A stretch of 64,000 bases of DNA from Candidatus Brachybacter algidus. Its GTDB lineage: Bacteria; Bacteroidota; Bacteroidia; Chitinophagales; Saprospiraceae. Under the pieces are notes generated by a model. It did not search any database and had not been told where the DNA came from. It was given only the letters and a program-made list of their open reading frames with translations. Where the stretch lies: NCBI GenBank assembly GCA_016711705.1, contig JADJSK010000003.1:186001-250000 (forward strand), read 5' to 3'. How positions within the stretch are numbered: the stretch's first letter is position 1; each line of letters begins with the position of its first letter. The translations under genes and the position numbers were made by a program. Positions 26,554 to 35,862 of this stretch are shown here, piece after piece.

Positions 26554-28440
26554 TTAAGGCTTCGCTGGCGTAAAATCCTTCTCATCATATCCGAAGATAT
26601 CCTTCAAAGTCAAGACCCTCACATTACCGTATTTCATAAGATCAGTAGGTTTAATCTTGTCTTTACTACCCATCACTCCAATGTTCCAGTTTTGGCCTTT
26701 GAAATTAGCTGCATGGAATGCTTTCACATCTGCAAGTGTCATACCGGCAATATTTTTGTAAATATCTTTTCTGATATCGTAGTTTAGTCCTTTGTCCTGA
26801 GCCGTTTCATAAGCGAAGAGAATACCTTCCTTATTGATTCTTTGAGTCTGAATACTCGTTTGAATAGATTTTTTACTAATATCCCACAGTTTTTCTGTTT
26901 CGGGCATTTTATCCAAAAGATTAAGCACAGCTCCCATTGCATCATTCATTTTGTCTGCCTGAGTACCAACATAGAAAGTCGCTGTAAAAGGTTTGTCCTT
27001 TTTGGAAGGAACACCGAAATTACTGTAAGTAGAATATGCCAAAGCTCTTGACTCACGGATGTCCTGGAAGACTACTGATTGCATTCCACCGCCATAATAT
27101 TCATTGAAAGCACTAGCTGCTGTTTCCAACTTTGGATCATACATTTCAGCATTTCTTTTGAAATTAATATCTGCCTGGACCATATCATAGTCTACGAAAT
27201 AAACAGTATTTTCAAATGATTTTACCGGAGTAAAATTCTTAGCTTTTGGCGCTGGAGATAGGGTAGGAGCCGTTTTATGATTCGTTTTTAAGGTGGTAGC
27301 AAGCTTGTCCATGGGTCTTGCACCACAATACATTACCTTATGCTCTATTTTATTGTTTCCTTTAATGATGGCAATCAATTCTTCAGGAGTTGTTTTTTTC
27401 AACTGAGCATTCGTAAGGCCACTATTAAATGGATTTACAGCACCATATTTAAGGTAATTTTGCATTCCACCATAAAGGATCACTTCTTTATTGATGAGGT
27501 TGTCTTGTCTGGATTTTAGCATATTATTTACCAATTTGTCAAGCGCTCCTTTATCGGCTTTCGGATTATTTAACAGGTCTTCAACCAGCATAATTCCTTT
27601 ATCAAAATTCTCCTCGAGACCGCTCAATGAAATACTCATGTCTTCTTCAGTGACATTTACACTCCAGTTCAAACCAAGATTATACATTTCTTTATTGAAT
27701 TGCTCATTAGTCTTAGTTGTAGTTCCGATGTAATTGAGGTAGTCCATAGCTAACTCCAGTTTAGGATTTGAATTGGTACCAAAGTCATATTTGTAGTAAA
27801 CTGAAAATAATTGATTTATCGTATTTGGCACGTACAATAGCTGAATGCCTTTCTTCAAACTGCTTTTCTGGATATCTTTATCGAAGTCTAAAAACCTTGG
27901 TTGAATCTCCTTTGTATTCGTGGCAAACATTGTTTTCAGATAATCGGACTGATCATCTCTGTTCACTTCTACCGGATGAATTTCAGGTTTTTGGACCTTT
28001 TCAGACTTATCATTGTCACCTGTCCTTTTGTAGATGACCGTATAATTATTCTGGAAGTATTTAGCAGAGAAGCGCATAATATCTTCTTTGGTAATAGTTG
28101 ACATGGTCTGTAAGTCATTCAAATATGTAGCCCAAGGTTTGCCCAAAACAAAGGCATCATGGAGTAAGAATGCAGTATTGGTGCACTTCTCCATCTGCTG
28201 GATACGTTGGATCTTCAGATTATTTACGGTACCTTGAATAATGGATGGATCGAAATCTCCTGATTTTAATTTTTTTATTTCTTCTAGGAATAAGTTTTTA
28301 ACCTGATCAAGGGTCTGTCCGTCTTGTGGTTTTCCTTGCAACCAACAGATTCCGTGGTCTTTTAAAAGATAGGTAAATGCGTAACCTTCCAATTTTTTGA
28401 TCGATAATAAGGTCTTTATCAATGAGTCCACTCTTTCCAT
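26554..28440 (-). CDS. M16 (insulinase-type) peptidase, C-terminal part; frame-broken
   Basis: This reading frame continues the M16 protein that begins at 29518. The homologous stretch starts at LEGYAFTYLLKDHGICWLQG (from ~28398); residues before it in this frame overlap the first part and are read out of frame. It contains the second half of the first M16 unit and a complete second M16 domain (AAVVxxxL-like SLKKGIQLLYVPNTINQLFS... YYGGGMQSVVFQDIRESRALAYSTYS), which lacks the HxxEH zinc site as usual. It ends ...DEKDFTPAKP. With the break corrected the enzyme is ~987 residues, normal for the two-domain family. Confidence 0.85.
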   Translation of the reverse strand: MERVDSLIKTLLSIKKLEGYAFTYLLKDHGICWLQGKPQDGQTLDQVKNLFLEEIKKLKSGDFDPSIIQGTVNNLKIQRIQQMEKCTNTAFLLHDAFVLGKPWATYLNDLQTMSTITKEDIMRFSAKYFQNNYTVIYKRTGDNDKSEKVQKPEIHPVEVNRDDQSDYLKTMFATNTKEIQPRFLDFDKDIQKSSLKKGIQLLYVPNTINQLFSVYYKYDFGTNSNPKLELAMDYLNYIGTTTKTNEQFNKEMYNLGLNWSVNVTEEDMSISLSGLEENFDKGIMLVEDLLNNPKADKGALDKLVNNMLKSRQDNLINKEVILYGGMQNYLKYGAVNPFNSGLTNAQLKKTTPEELIAIIKGNNKIEHKVMYCGARPMDKLATTLKTNHKTAPTLSPAPKAKNFTPVKSFENTVYFVDYDMVQADINFKRNAEMYDPKLETAASAFNEYYGGGMQSVVFQDIRESRALAYSTYSNFGVPSKKDKPFTATFYVGTQADKMNDAMGAVLNLLDKMPETEKLWDISKKSIQTSIQTQRINKEGILFAYETAQDKGLNYDIRKDIYKNIAGMTLADVKAFHAANFKGQNWNIGVMGSKDKIKPTDLMKYGNVRVLTLKDIFGYDEKDFTPAKP

Positions 28441-29518
28441 TATATAGAATAGCTGAGACTAATTCAGCTATAACGGATTCATTATCTAGTGCATTTGGAA
28501 ATTTATATCCAATAGCTACTTTTTCTTCATCAGGGCTATAAACAGTAATTTTAGTCACTGTATCCACTTCATCTTCATCTTGATATGTAAATGCAGGAGC
28601 TGTCTTAGCAGGCATATTCCCGAAATATTTATCAATAAGGACGATCGTCTCATCCGGATCCAAATCACCCGATAGAATGATGGCCATATTGCCTGCTACA
28701 TAATATTTATCGTAATATTTTCTGATTTCTAATAGAGAAGGATTCTTTAAGTGCTCAATGGTACCGATGGTCGTCTGAGTACCGTATGGGTGTTTTTTAA
28801 AAAGAGAGGCGAACATAGACTCAAAGATCTTATTATCTCCATTGTCCAATGAGATGTTTTTCTCTTCGTATACGGCTTCCAACTCAGTGTGAAATAATCT
28901 TAAGACAGGATTTCTGAATCTTTCCTGTTGGATTTGGAGGAATTTATCCAGGTTATTTGCCGGAAAACTCTCCATATAAGTTGTGTTCTCAAAGCTGGTG
29001 AAGGCATTGGTCATCTTGCTTCCAACATCTGCCATCATCTTGTCATATTCGTTGGCTATGGCGTATTTGGAAGCGACATTGGAGATGCTGTCGATCTCGT
29101 GATATATTTTCTTACGCTGAACTTCGTCTGTCGTACGACCATATTTTTCATAAAGGGCATCAATTTTGTCTAACTCTACTTTTTCCTTACCATAGTCTTT
29201 AGTACCGAACTTATCTGTTCCTTTGAAAAGCATGTGTTCAAGGTAGTGAGCGAGGCCGGTATGGTCTGCGGGGTCATTTTTAGAACCAGCTTTTGTGGTG
29301 ATTAAAGCCATGACCTGTGGTTCCAGATGGTTTTCTGAAAGGATAACAGTTAACCCATTATTCAAAGTATAAAATCTAGACTTAGCCGGATCACCAAATA
29401 TTTCTGTGTATTTATATTTTTTGTCAAGCGAGGTCTTCTCGAATACCATGAAAGGTTTTTCCTGAGCCAGTAAGGCTGTAGAAAGCAGGAGGGAAAACAG
29501 TAGGAATTTTAAGCGCAT
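28307..29518 (-). CDS. M16 (insulinase-type) peptidase, N-terminal catalytic part; frame-broken
   Basis: A signal peptide (MRLKFLLFSLLLSTALLAQE) is followed by the M16 catalytic domain. The inverted zinc site is HYLEH in HTGLAHYLEHMLFKGTD, with the distal glutamate in LEAVYEEKNIS. This is a periplasmic zinc peptidase of the pitrilysin type. The family sequence runs to GLIDKDLIIDQK and then leaves frame at a run of six A on the coding strand (T6 at 28393-28398); the last ~20 residues are spurious. One A fewer (or two more) joins it to LEGYAFTY in the next frame. A TAnnTTTG box lies upstream at 29594. Confidence 0.88.
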   Translation of the reverse strand: MRLKFLLFSLLLSTALLAQEKPFMVFEKTSLDKKYKYTEIFGDPAKSRFYTLNNGLTVILSENHLEPQVMALITTKAGSKNDPADHTGLAHYLEHMLFKGTDKFGTKDYGKEKVELDKIDALYEKYGRTTDEVQRKKIYHEIDSISNVASKYAIANEYDKMMADVGSKMTNAFTSFENTTYMESFPANNLDKFLQIQQERFRNPVLRLFHTELEAVYEEKNISLDNGDNKIFESMFASLFKKHPYGTQTTIGTIEHLKNPSLLEIRKYYDKYYVAGNMAIILSGDLDPDETIVLIDKYFGNMPAKTAPAFTYQDEDEVDTVTKITVYSPDEEKVAIGYKFPNALDNESVIAELVSAILYNGKSGLIDKDLIIDQKIGRLRIYLSFKRPRNLLVARKTTRRTDP

Positions 29519-29593
29519 TTTTATATTTATTTGTAAGATAACGAATTACGTTTGAGTAAAATTATATATATGAAATATATTATTTTAAAGAGA

Positions 29594-29601
29594 CAAATAT
29601 A
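29594..29601 (-). promoter_or_regulatory. Candidate -7 box upstream of the M16 gene
   Basis: On the minus strand the sequence is TATATTTG, matching TAnnTTTG, 75 bases upstream of the ATG at 29518. No clear -33 element is seen. Confidence 0.35.
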
Positions 29602-29670
29602 CAGAAATGGCGGTTTAATTGGGTCTTAATGGGATGTGAATGGGAGATGAATGGTATTCTGAATGGTTTT

Positions 29671-30300
29671 TGTCTGAATCACGGATTAGTTTGATTACTC
29701 GGATTACACGGACTATGATGCTACTTCGGTGGAATCCTTTAATCCGTTGAATCCATGATTCTGAACGTTATTTGTCTGAATCACGCTTGCCTGCCAACAA
29801 AGGCAGGGATTAGTTTGATTGCACGGATAACACGGATTATGATGCTAACTCGGTGGAATACTTTAATCCGTTGAATCAGTGATTCTGAATGTTATTGTTT
29901 GAATCACGCTTGCCTGCCAACAAAGGCAGGGATTAGTTTGATTGCACGGATTACACGGACTATGATGCTAACTCGGTGGAATCCTTTAATCCTTAAAATC
30001 CGTGATTCTGAATGTTATTTGTCTGAATCACGCTTGCCTGCCAACAAAGGCAGGGATTTATTTGATTTCTCGGATGACACATTATGATGCTAACTCGGTG
30101 GAATCCTTTAATCCTTAAAATCCGTGATTCTGAATTTTTATTTGTCTGAATCACGCTTGCCTGCCAACAAAGGCAGGGATTAGTTTGATTGCACGGATGG
30201 CAGGGATTATTGGAGCAGCATTTCAGTGGAATCCTATAATCCGTTGAATCAGTGATTCCAAATATTTTTGTCTGAATCACGCAGATGACACGGATTATTG
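29671..30300. repeat. Tandem array of ~123-bp repeats with embedded hairpin
   Basis: Six copies start at about 29671, 29773, 29896, 30020, 30143 and 30269 with TGTCTGAATCACG (TGTTTGAATCACG in the third). The units share GATTAGTTTGATT, CACGGATTACACGGA, TATGATGCTAACTCGGTGGA and ATCCTTTAATCC blocks. Copies two to five contain a ~22-bp insertion with the perfect hairpin CCTGCCAACAAAGGCAGG. The first copy lacks it and is 102 bp; the last is truncated. Short frames in this array are artefacts. It fills most of the 830-base gap between the M16 gene and 30371; the remainder is AT-rich. Confidence 0.9.
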
Positions 30301-30370
30301 GTATTGTATATAATACATAAAGTTATTAAAAACCGTTTATCTATTTTTAGTGCGATTTAAAATTCAAATT

Positions 30371-30832
30371 ATGAGATTAATTATTTTTTCTTTTGTTTTC
30401 ACAGGCATCCTGTGTTTCGCTAATTGTAATAAAAATGATGGAGACTTAGTGCCAATAAATCAAGCTACAATGTTTAATTGTCACAATAAGCAGCAGTGGA
30501 ATGAAACTTCAGTGGCGAATGCATTGATTGGAAAATGGAAGTGGATTTATTCTGAAAGTTATTGGGCACCAGAAAACGGCAAGAGTACAGAATCCAGAAA
30601 CATTATTTTAGAATTATTCAGTGATTCAACTATGAGATTGACAGAGGATGGAACATTAAATGGTGGGGCAAAATGGATCGTAGGAATATTAGATGTTGAT
30701 AGTTATGGAATAGGACTTGATACTGCAATTACTGAACTAGTACGTGGGAGAATATTTTTCTGTGGGAATCTCCTTGAGTTTAATGATAGTTATATAGATG
30801 GATCTGATAATTATTTTAGAAGGATAGAGTAG
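30371..30832 (+). CDS. Small lipocalin-like lipoprotein of unknown function
   Basis: Using ATG 30371 the product is 153 residues and begins MRLIIFSFVFTGILCFANCN, a signal with a possible lipoprotein cysteine in CFANC. A GTG at 30350 would add seven residues. The middle (NALIGKWKWIYSESYWAP... IILELFSDSTMRLTEDG) resembles the lipocalin-like small lipoproteins of Bacteroidota that carry an LxGxWxW motif followed by a beta-strand pair. It is single and sits directly downstream of the 123-bp repeat array. Function unknown. Confidence 0.65.
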   Translation: MRLIIFSFVFTGILCFANCNKNDGDLVPINQATMFNCHNKQQWNETSVANALIGKWKWIYSESYWAPENGKSTESRNIILELFSDSTMRLTEDGTLNGGAKWIVGILDVDSYGIGLDTAITELVRGRIFFCGNLLEFNDSYIDGSDNYFRRIE

Positions 30833-31054
30833 GGAATAGCTAGTAAGACATTTTTATTCTGAGTTGGTAAACTTTGTAATTTACTTGAGCTTGGCCTTTA
30901 CCTTTCGAAGCATTGGGACTTTCTTAAGTACAGGAGATCATTAAAAGGAACACAATTCTTAATAGAATAAAATATCAAAAATTAAATTCCATGATATTCA
31001 CAGCAGTGAATTAATAAACATTTTTAAAAATTACGCTAGTAGAAAATTTAGTAC

Positions 31055-31717
31055 TCAATCAATCCAATTCAGATATCCCAATTCAACTAATTCTTTCTCA
31101 TCCTTCAATTTAATGCAACGACCATCTTTTAGAAGATACAAATCATCATATAAATCGAGAATATATCTGAACATGTGGTCGCTGATGATGAAACCCTTTT
31201 TCTTTTTTTCAGAAAGGATAAGTTGAATGAAAATTTCCACATTTATTGGCATAAGGTGTGAAAATGGTTCATCAAGGATAGAGAAGCTTGATTTTGCCAT
31301 GATGACAATGTAGGTCTCAATTATTCTTGCCTGACCCCCGGATAGCAATCGGAATCTATGATGGATCAACGGTTCAAAATCGGGAAAAAGGCTAAAGAAA
31401 TGCTTGAGATCAAGTTCAAAGTGTTGAAATACTGATTCTACTGTCAATCTGCCTGGAATAAAATTAAATTGTGGCAGATATGCAATGTCAGGAAATTTAT
31501 TATTCAGACCTTTTAGTTTTTTACCATCGATCCTGACAGAAATGTTTTGTGGTTCCAAATCACTGAAGGCGCATCTGAAAAGACTGGATTTGCCACTTCC
31601 GTTTCTTCCCAAAAGTGCAGTGATCTTACCCGTCTCTGCATGCAGATAAATGTCGTTTAAGATATTACGCGTGCCGAAATTTAGAGTTAGGCTGTCAATT
31701 TCAAGCAAGTGATTCAT
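31055..31717 (-). CDS. ABC transporter ATP-binding protein
   Basis: I choose ATG 31717, giving 220 residues beginning MNHLLEIDSLTLNFGTRNIL. A longer frame to 31786 reads into the upstream membrane gene. It has a Walker A motif GRNGSGKSSL, Q-loop YLPQFNFIPG, a signature LSGGQARIIE, Walker B SFSILDEPFS and H-loop ISDH. Its ATG overlaps the stop of the small membrane protein gene as ATGA, so the two are coupled and may form one transporter or an ATPase-driven membrane complex. The substrate cannot be told from sequence. Confidence 0.88.
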   Translation of the reverse strand: MNHLLEIDSLTLNFGTRNILNDIYLHAETGKITALLGRNGSGKSSLFRCAFSDLEPQNISVRIDGKKLKGLNNKFPDIAYLPQFNFIPGRLTVESVFQHFELDLKHFFSLFPDFEPLIHHRFRLLSGGQARIIETYIVIMAKSSFSILDEPFSHLMPINVEIFIQLILSEKKKKGFIISDHMFRYILDLYDDLYLLKDGRCIKLKDEKELVELGYLNWID

Positions 31718-32013
31718 TGTATTTTTATGATCAGCATGATAAAAAGGATGAATAAGGCCATGTCTGCAACGAAAGCAAAAGTCCATAGCCTAAATTTGCC
31801 AAAGCCCAAATTTTTATAGTAATAAAGTTCGTTTGACCGCTGAGTATTTACAAAATAATATACCAGGCCTTGAGTTATAAGTTTGAAATAAAATAAGAAT
31901 TTGAATGCAGCAATACCATTCAAATAAATTAAATACCAGCTTAGTATGGAAATAAAAATGCAAAATGGGGCAAACCCAAAATAGAACAATAGATGTAGAC
32001 GGAGTGATCTCAA
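31714..32013 (-). CDS. Small membrane protein coupled to the ABC ATPase
   Basis: This 99-residue protein has three hydrophobic segments (roughly 7-30, 34-54 and 77-97) and a short polar loop with Asn/Gln/Ser and tyrosines (NTQRSNELYYYKNLGFGK). It overlaps the ATPase ATG by 4 bases (ATGA). It is too small for a conventional ABC permease, which has about six spans. It may be a reduced membrane subunit or a regulator; no known family is recognised. Confidence 0.65.
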   Translation of the reverse strand: MRSLRLHLLFYFGFAPFCIFISILSWYLIYLNGIAAFKFLFYFKLITQGLVYYFVNTQRSNELYYYKNLGFGKFRLWTFAFVADMALFILFIMLIIKIQ

Positions 32014-32088
32014 ATTTGTTGGATTTTATTCTGAAATTAATTATTGCTGGTTAACAAAATAATTGATTATTTAAATTTTGGAAAAAAA

Positions 32089-32232
32089 TCAGAATTTAAT
32101 CCTTACGATCTTGCCATCTTTCATCACTACAATTTCACCTTTGATCTTTTTCTTGTGTTCAATCAGTTTATCATGGACTAATTCCATTGCCTCTACTACT
32201 TTGGTTAATATGGCGGTCCTTTTATATGACAT
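32089..32232 (-). CDS. Small basic protein (47 aa), conserved-looking
   Basis: A 47-codon frame starts at ATG 32232 and ends with TGA at 32089-32091. The product is helical and charged (MSYKRTAILTKVVEAMELVH), then turns to two short strands (GEIVVMKDGKIVRIKF). The ending VVMKDGKIVRI resembles small Bacteroidota proteins with a C-terminal 'xxWxDGKVxxI' strand pair, as far as I recall. It lies 40 bases from the DUF72 gene on the same strand. There is no export signal; the role is unknown. Confidence 0.5.
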   Translation of the reverse strand: MSYKRTAILTKVVEAMELVHDKLIEHKKKIKGEIVVMKDGKIVRIKF

Positions 32233-32271
32233 CAGTATAGCTTAACTCACCAAAGATAACAATAAAATTTT

Positions 32272-33147
32272 TCAAAACAACCCTTTTTCTACCACAGGTA
32301 CCTTAAGCTTCCTACCCGTCTTCTCCATCCATTTTTCTGCAAAATAATCACACAATCTATGTGGTGTGAGATTCTGCGGAGTGTGGATGAAAAAGTACAA
32401 TACTTCAACACCATTTTTTTGCCAATTCAACAACCTTTCAATCCAATCATCTATTCTTTCCAAATCACTTTCATCATCATTGCCCACGAAACGAACTCCC
32501 ATGAATGGTGCGGTGATGTGACCATGACTCACTTCCCTACGTCCCGCCACATCTGTGATCATCCAATTGATACCTGATTTAGCCATTAATTCAGCGACAT
32601 CCTCTGTAACTGAAGGCTCAAAAAAGCTTTCGTGTCGCAATTCTATTGAAAGTGGAATTCCGGGTCGCCATGCCTGAATGAATTTGACCAAATTGTCCAT
32701 CTTTTTTGTGGAAAAACTCTGTGGCATCTGCATAAATATCAGCCCAAGTTTTTCTTTAAAAATCGTCATTCTATGCAGAAAATCAGGTAAGATAGAGCTT
32801 CCCATGCCTATATTAGAACTCTGACTGATGCCCACAAACATCTTGGGACAGAATACAAAATCGGGGGTTGTATTATTGTACCATCGTTCCATCAATGCTT
32901 CCGGTGGCACCTGATAATAAGTAGTATTAAATTCTATAGTAGCAAATTGCTCACTATATAATCTGGCGAAATCCTCCGTTTTGCTTTTAGGTGGGTAGAT
33001 ATTGCCTTTCCATTTTGTCATACTCCATCCTGTAGCACCGAGTAGGATATCTAAATGATTATTGCCCTTATTTTTAAAATAAAATTTATCCTCAGAAGGA
33101 AGGGCAAAGTCAACATCCGTTATATCTTCAAGTTTACCGAAATCCAT
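32272..33147 (-). CDS. DUF72 family protein (YecE-like)
   Basis: This 291-residue TIM-barrel-like protein has family motifs LLGATGWSMTKWKGNIYPP near the start, then FATIEFNTTYYQVPP, FCPKMFVGISQ, GLIFMQMPQSFS, LSIELRHESFF and ...YFFIHTPQN near the end. The DUF72/YecE family is widespread and its biochemical function is unsettled. It lies 3 bases after the VWA-type membrane protein gene on the same strand, so they are probably cotranscribed. Confidence 0.88.
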   Translation of the reverse strand: MDFGKLEDITDVDFALPSEDKFYFKNKGNNHLDILLGATGWSMTKWKGNIYPPKSKTEDFARLYSEQFATIEFNTTYYQVPPEALMERWYNNTTPDFVFCPKMFVGISQSSNIGMGSSILPDFLHRMTIFKEKLGLIFMQMPQSFSTKKMDNLVKFIQAWRPGIPLSIELRHESFFEPSVTEDVAELMAKSGINWMITDVAGRREVSHGHITAPFMGVRFVGNDDESDLERIDDWIERLLNWQKNGVEVLYFFIHTPQNLTPHRLCDYFAEKWMEKTGRKLKVPVVEKGLF

Positions 33148-33150
33148 GGA

Positions 33151-35289
33151 TCAATATTTACCCATATATCTTCTAATAAACCATTCTGCAGCGAGCAGAA
33201 GCGCTAATAATCCAAAGATCCATTTCAGATTTATCAATGGATCAGTCTTTTTATTGGTAGAGATGACCGGCTTTATTGCCTCATTATATTTGATTTTTTC
33301 CACGAGCTGATCCAGTTGATTTTCATACAAAGTAAGCCCGCCCGATTGCGCAGATAGCTGTCTCATCAATCCAAAATCAGCCACCAGGTCAAACATTTCT
33401 TTGCCAATGACTCTGACATTGAAATTACCGGTGTAAGTAAGTTCTTTTCCTTGATATTTGACTCGTGCAGTATAATTGTAAGAACCGCTGTTCAGTTGGC
33501 CAATATCAAGTTTATATCCGTGTTCCGTTCTGTCCAGAGCGTATTTGAATTCTTTTTTATCAATTCCCGTCAAAGTCATATTGACTTCAGGTTCGTTAAC
33601 CAGTTCATAGTTTTCATTGTACAATTCACCTGAAAATACGATGTTGTCACTCTCTTCGTAATTGGTCTCATCCGAACGTACTTTAAACTTCCGTTTGTCT
33701 TCTCTCGTAGCCAGATAACGCATTGTATTTGAAACAATATCATTGAAGACCGGAGTCCTTCCTGTTCTGGCAGATTCGCTCATCTTCCATCTCCAAAGTC
33801 CTTCACCTGCGATGACGCCAACTTTTTGTCCGTCCATCATACCGATACTCCAAAGTGGGTATTTAGTTTCTACTCGCCCGATCTTCTGATACATAAGGAC
33901 ATTCGCACCGGGACCGGAGATGAAATTGCCAAATGGGATCTGCAATGGGGGAAAAGTAGGAAGTGCAGTTTTCCATTCATCTTTCACTGAAAAAATTGGA
34001 AAATTGCTCTGTACAATACCATAAACATCATTCATATTCGCCTGACCGGGACTCACCTGCATGACATTCTGAAGTTGGTTAAATCTGCTAAGGTTGCTCT
34101 GCCCTCCAAGAATAAAAAGGGTGGAAATCTTTCTGTTTTCGATGGTTTTCCAAAGATTTTCAAAAGCGGAGGAAAATTGGTTGATCGTCGGTACCTGATA
34201 TAAGATGAGCAGATCGCACTTCTCATGTATCTTCACTGTTTGGTTGAGATAGGAGATCTTGAGATCATAATTTTTGTTCTCATCGATGACGTATTTCAAT
34301 GCAGATATATCCGGATGTGGTGCAGAAGCCACAATGTCAATATTCAACTTACTGTCCAGAATATCGATGAAAAACTCTTTCGAATTGTTATCAAAAGTAG
34401 CTTCACCAGGTAGTTGAGAGACATTGATAACATACTTTTGGAGTCCTGCTTTATTAAGTGGTATGGCGAATTCCAAAGTTTGGAAGAAATTGGAATTAGC
34501 AATATTAATTGTCTTGGATTGCAACTGTTGATTGGAAGTGCCGTTGACCTGATTTACAGATACTGTGGCAGATTTTCCTTGAAGATTGAAAGCCTGAATA
34601 TCGATTTGGACCTTGCTGATATCGCCCATAAATCCGATCTCATTATGGATCGTATTTCTAATAGTCAGGTCCTTAGCCGGAGTTGTATCACCTATAGCCA
34701 CTGAATAAATGGGCGCTTTGATACGCGAAGCTTCAAACAATGGGCTAGGGCCGGTATTGAAAATGCCATCACTCAGAAGTACAACAGCACCAAGAGTGGA
34801 GTAGGAGGACGATTCATTGATGTTTTCGAAAAACTGATTGATGTTGGTCGCCTTTTTATCAAATTTATCGGTAACTTCATTTTTGAGATCACTGCCTATT
34901 GAAAGCACAGAAACATTGTAATCGCCTGATAGGGCATCTTTAATTTCTGCAATTTTTTTTGTGATTTGAGCCTGTCTGTTTTTCAATGCAAAGCCAACGG
35001 ATTGAGATTGATCCAAACCAATGACGATGGAAGGTTTTTGTTCAGTATAGGAAATGTGTTTCAGAATTGGAGAACAAAGTAAAAAGCAAATAATGGCAAC
35101 TGCCAGAGCTCTTAATGTGAATAGTAGGTATTTGGCATATTTAGCCCATGGGTGATCAAATGCCGTTTTGTTGTAAAGTAAAGTCGCAAATGCAAGGCCT
35201 ACCAACAGACATAGTGCTGTGTACCACCAGGGAAAAGGCAAAGAAAGATGTGCATCTACCATGAAAATTATTGTCGATTGAAACGCCAA
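33151..35289 (-). CDS. Membrane-anchored VWA-type protein
   Basis: This 712-residue protein has two N-terminal membrane spans (~19-38 and ~52-74), a domain with a VWA-like start (IVIGLDQSQSVG) and VVLLSDGIFNTGPSP in the position of the second metal-site loop, then beta-rich repeats, and a C-terminal span (~690-706) ending RRYMGKY. This is the layout of large Bacteroidota membrane proteins of the BatA/glutamine-amidotransferase-like type. The usual MIDAS DxSxS is DQSQS, compatible with metal binding. A later Met (MVDAHLSLPFPWWY, residue 10) could be the real start. Function unknown; possibly cell-envelope stress or aerotolerance-like. Confidence 0.75.
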   Translation of the reverse strand: MAFQSTIIFMVDAHLSLPFPWWYTALCLLVGLAFATLLYNKTAFDHPWAKYAKYLLFTLRALAVAIICFLLCSPILKHISYTEQKPSIVIGLDQSQSVGFALKNRQAQITKKIAEIKDALSGDYNVSVLSIGSDLKNEVTDKFDKKATNINQFFENINESSSYSTLGAVVLLSDGIFNTGPSPLFEASRIKAPIYSVAIGDTTPAKDLTIRNTIHNEIGFMGDISKVQIDIQAFNLQGKSATVSVNQVNGTSNQQLQSKTINIANSNFFQTLEFAIPLNKAGLQKYVINVSQLPGEATFDNNSKEFFIDILDSKLNIDIVASAPHPDISALKYVIDENKNYDLKISYLNQTVKIHEKCDLLILYQVPTINQFSSAFENLWKTIENRKISTLFILGGQSNLSRFNQLQNVMQVSPGQANMNDVYGIVQSNFPIFSVKDEWKTALPTFPPLQIPFGNFISGPGANVLMYQKIGRVETKYPLWSIGMMDGQKVGVIAGEGLWRWKMSESARTGRTPVFNDIVSNTMRYLATREDKRKFKVRSDETNYEESDNIVFSGELYNENYELVNEPEVNMTLTGIDKKEFKYALDRTEHGYKLDIGQLNSGSYNYTARVKYQGKELTYTGNFNVRVIGKEMFDLVADFGLMRQLSAQSGGLTLYENQLDQLVEKIKYNEAIKPVISTNKKTDPLINLKWIFGLLALLLAAEWFIRRYMGKY

Positions 35290-35495
35290 ATGTAGGATTT
35301 ATATTTTGGAAAATAAACCTAAGATGTAAATGGCGTTTAGTTTTTAGTTAACGATAATAAATGCTTGTTTAGCATAAAATGTTTAATATATAAGATTAAA
35401 CTATTGAAGTGTTGGAAGTTAGTTCGGATGTCAATTGGCTTTGGAGCTAAGATGTTCCAAAAATGGTGTGTCATCATAACCGTTCTACAAAATAG

Positions 35496-35584
35496 AGGAA
35501 CGGTTGCCAACGGTTGCCAACCGTTGTACTCATATTTAATTGGTTTACAGTAGTATACGAAGAGGCTCGTTAACGAAAAGCCAA
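35496..35584. repeat. Imperfect direct repeat, copy 1, with inverted-repeat core
   Basis: The copy begins AGGAACGGTTGCCAACGGTT and continues through an A/T-rich tail and TATACGAAG. The core contains AACGGTTGCCAACCGTT, an 8-bp inverted repeat around one C, preceded by a second CGGTTGCCA. The same ~88-bp block recurs 160 bases downstream. Upstream AACCGTTC at 35479 can also pair with GAACGGTT. Confidence 0.8.
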
Positions 35585-35655
35585 TATTTTCTATCAATTT
35601 GAGTCAAGACTACTGGTATAACTTATTCCAATATGTGGGGTTTTGCATTTGTCTC

Positions 35656-35744
35656 AGGAACGGTTGCCAACGGTTGCCAACCGTTGTGCTCATATATAAT
35701 TGATATACAATTATATACGAAGCTCTTCGTTCACGTAAAGACTT
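35656..35744. repeat. Imperfect direct repeat, copy 2
   Basis: The second copy has the identical first 32 bases, then diverges slightly (TATATAATTGATATACAATT, TATACGAAGCTCTTCG). The 573-base gap between the VWA gene and the MFS gene holds these two copies and otherwise AT-rich sequence; two short minus-strand frames crossing them look like artefacts. Confidence 0.8.
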
Positions 35745-35862
35745 ATTTCCCTTACTTTTAATTTGATTAATCACCATATTAAGCCTCCAGACACCCAATC
35801 TCTTTAATCTTTTAAAAAAAAATTTCATGCAATAATTTACTTTTGCCTCTTCAATATTTTCC

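Noticed and set aside
29671..30300. Possible CRISPR array
   Set aside because: Units are ~123 bp and similar throughout, with no short repeat/unique spacer alternation and no cas genes.
31718..31786. Longer N-terminus for the ABC ATPase
   Set aside because: It reads the 3' end of the membrane-protein gene out of frame; ATG 31717 overlaps that stop as ATGA.
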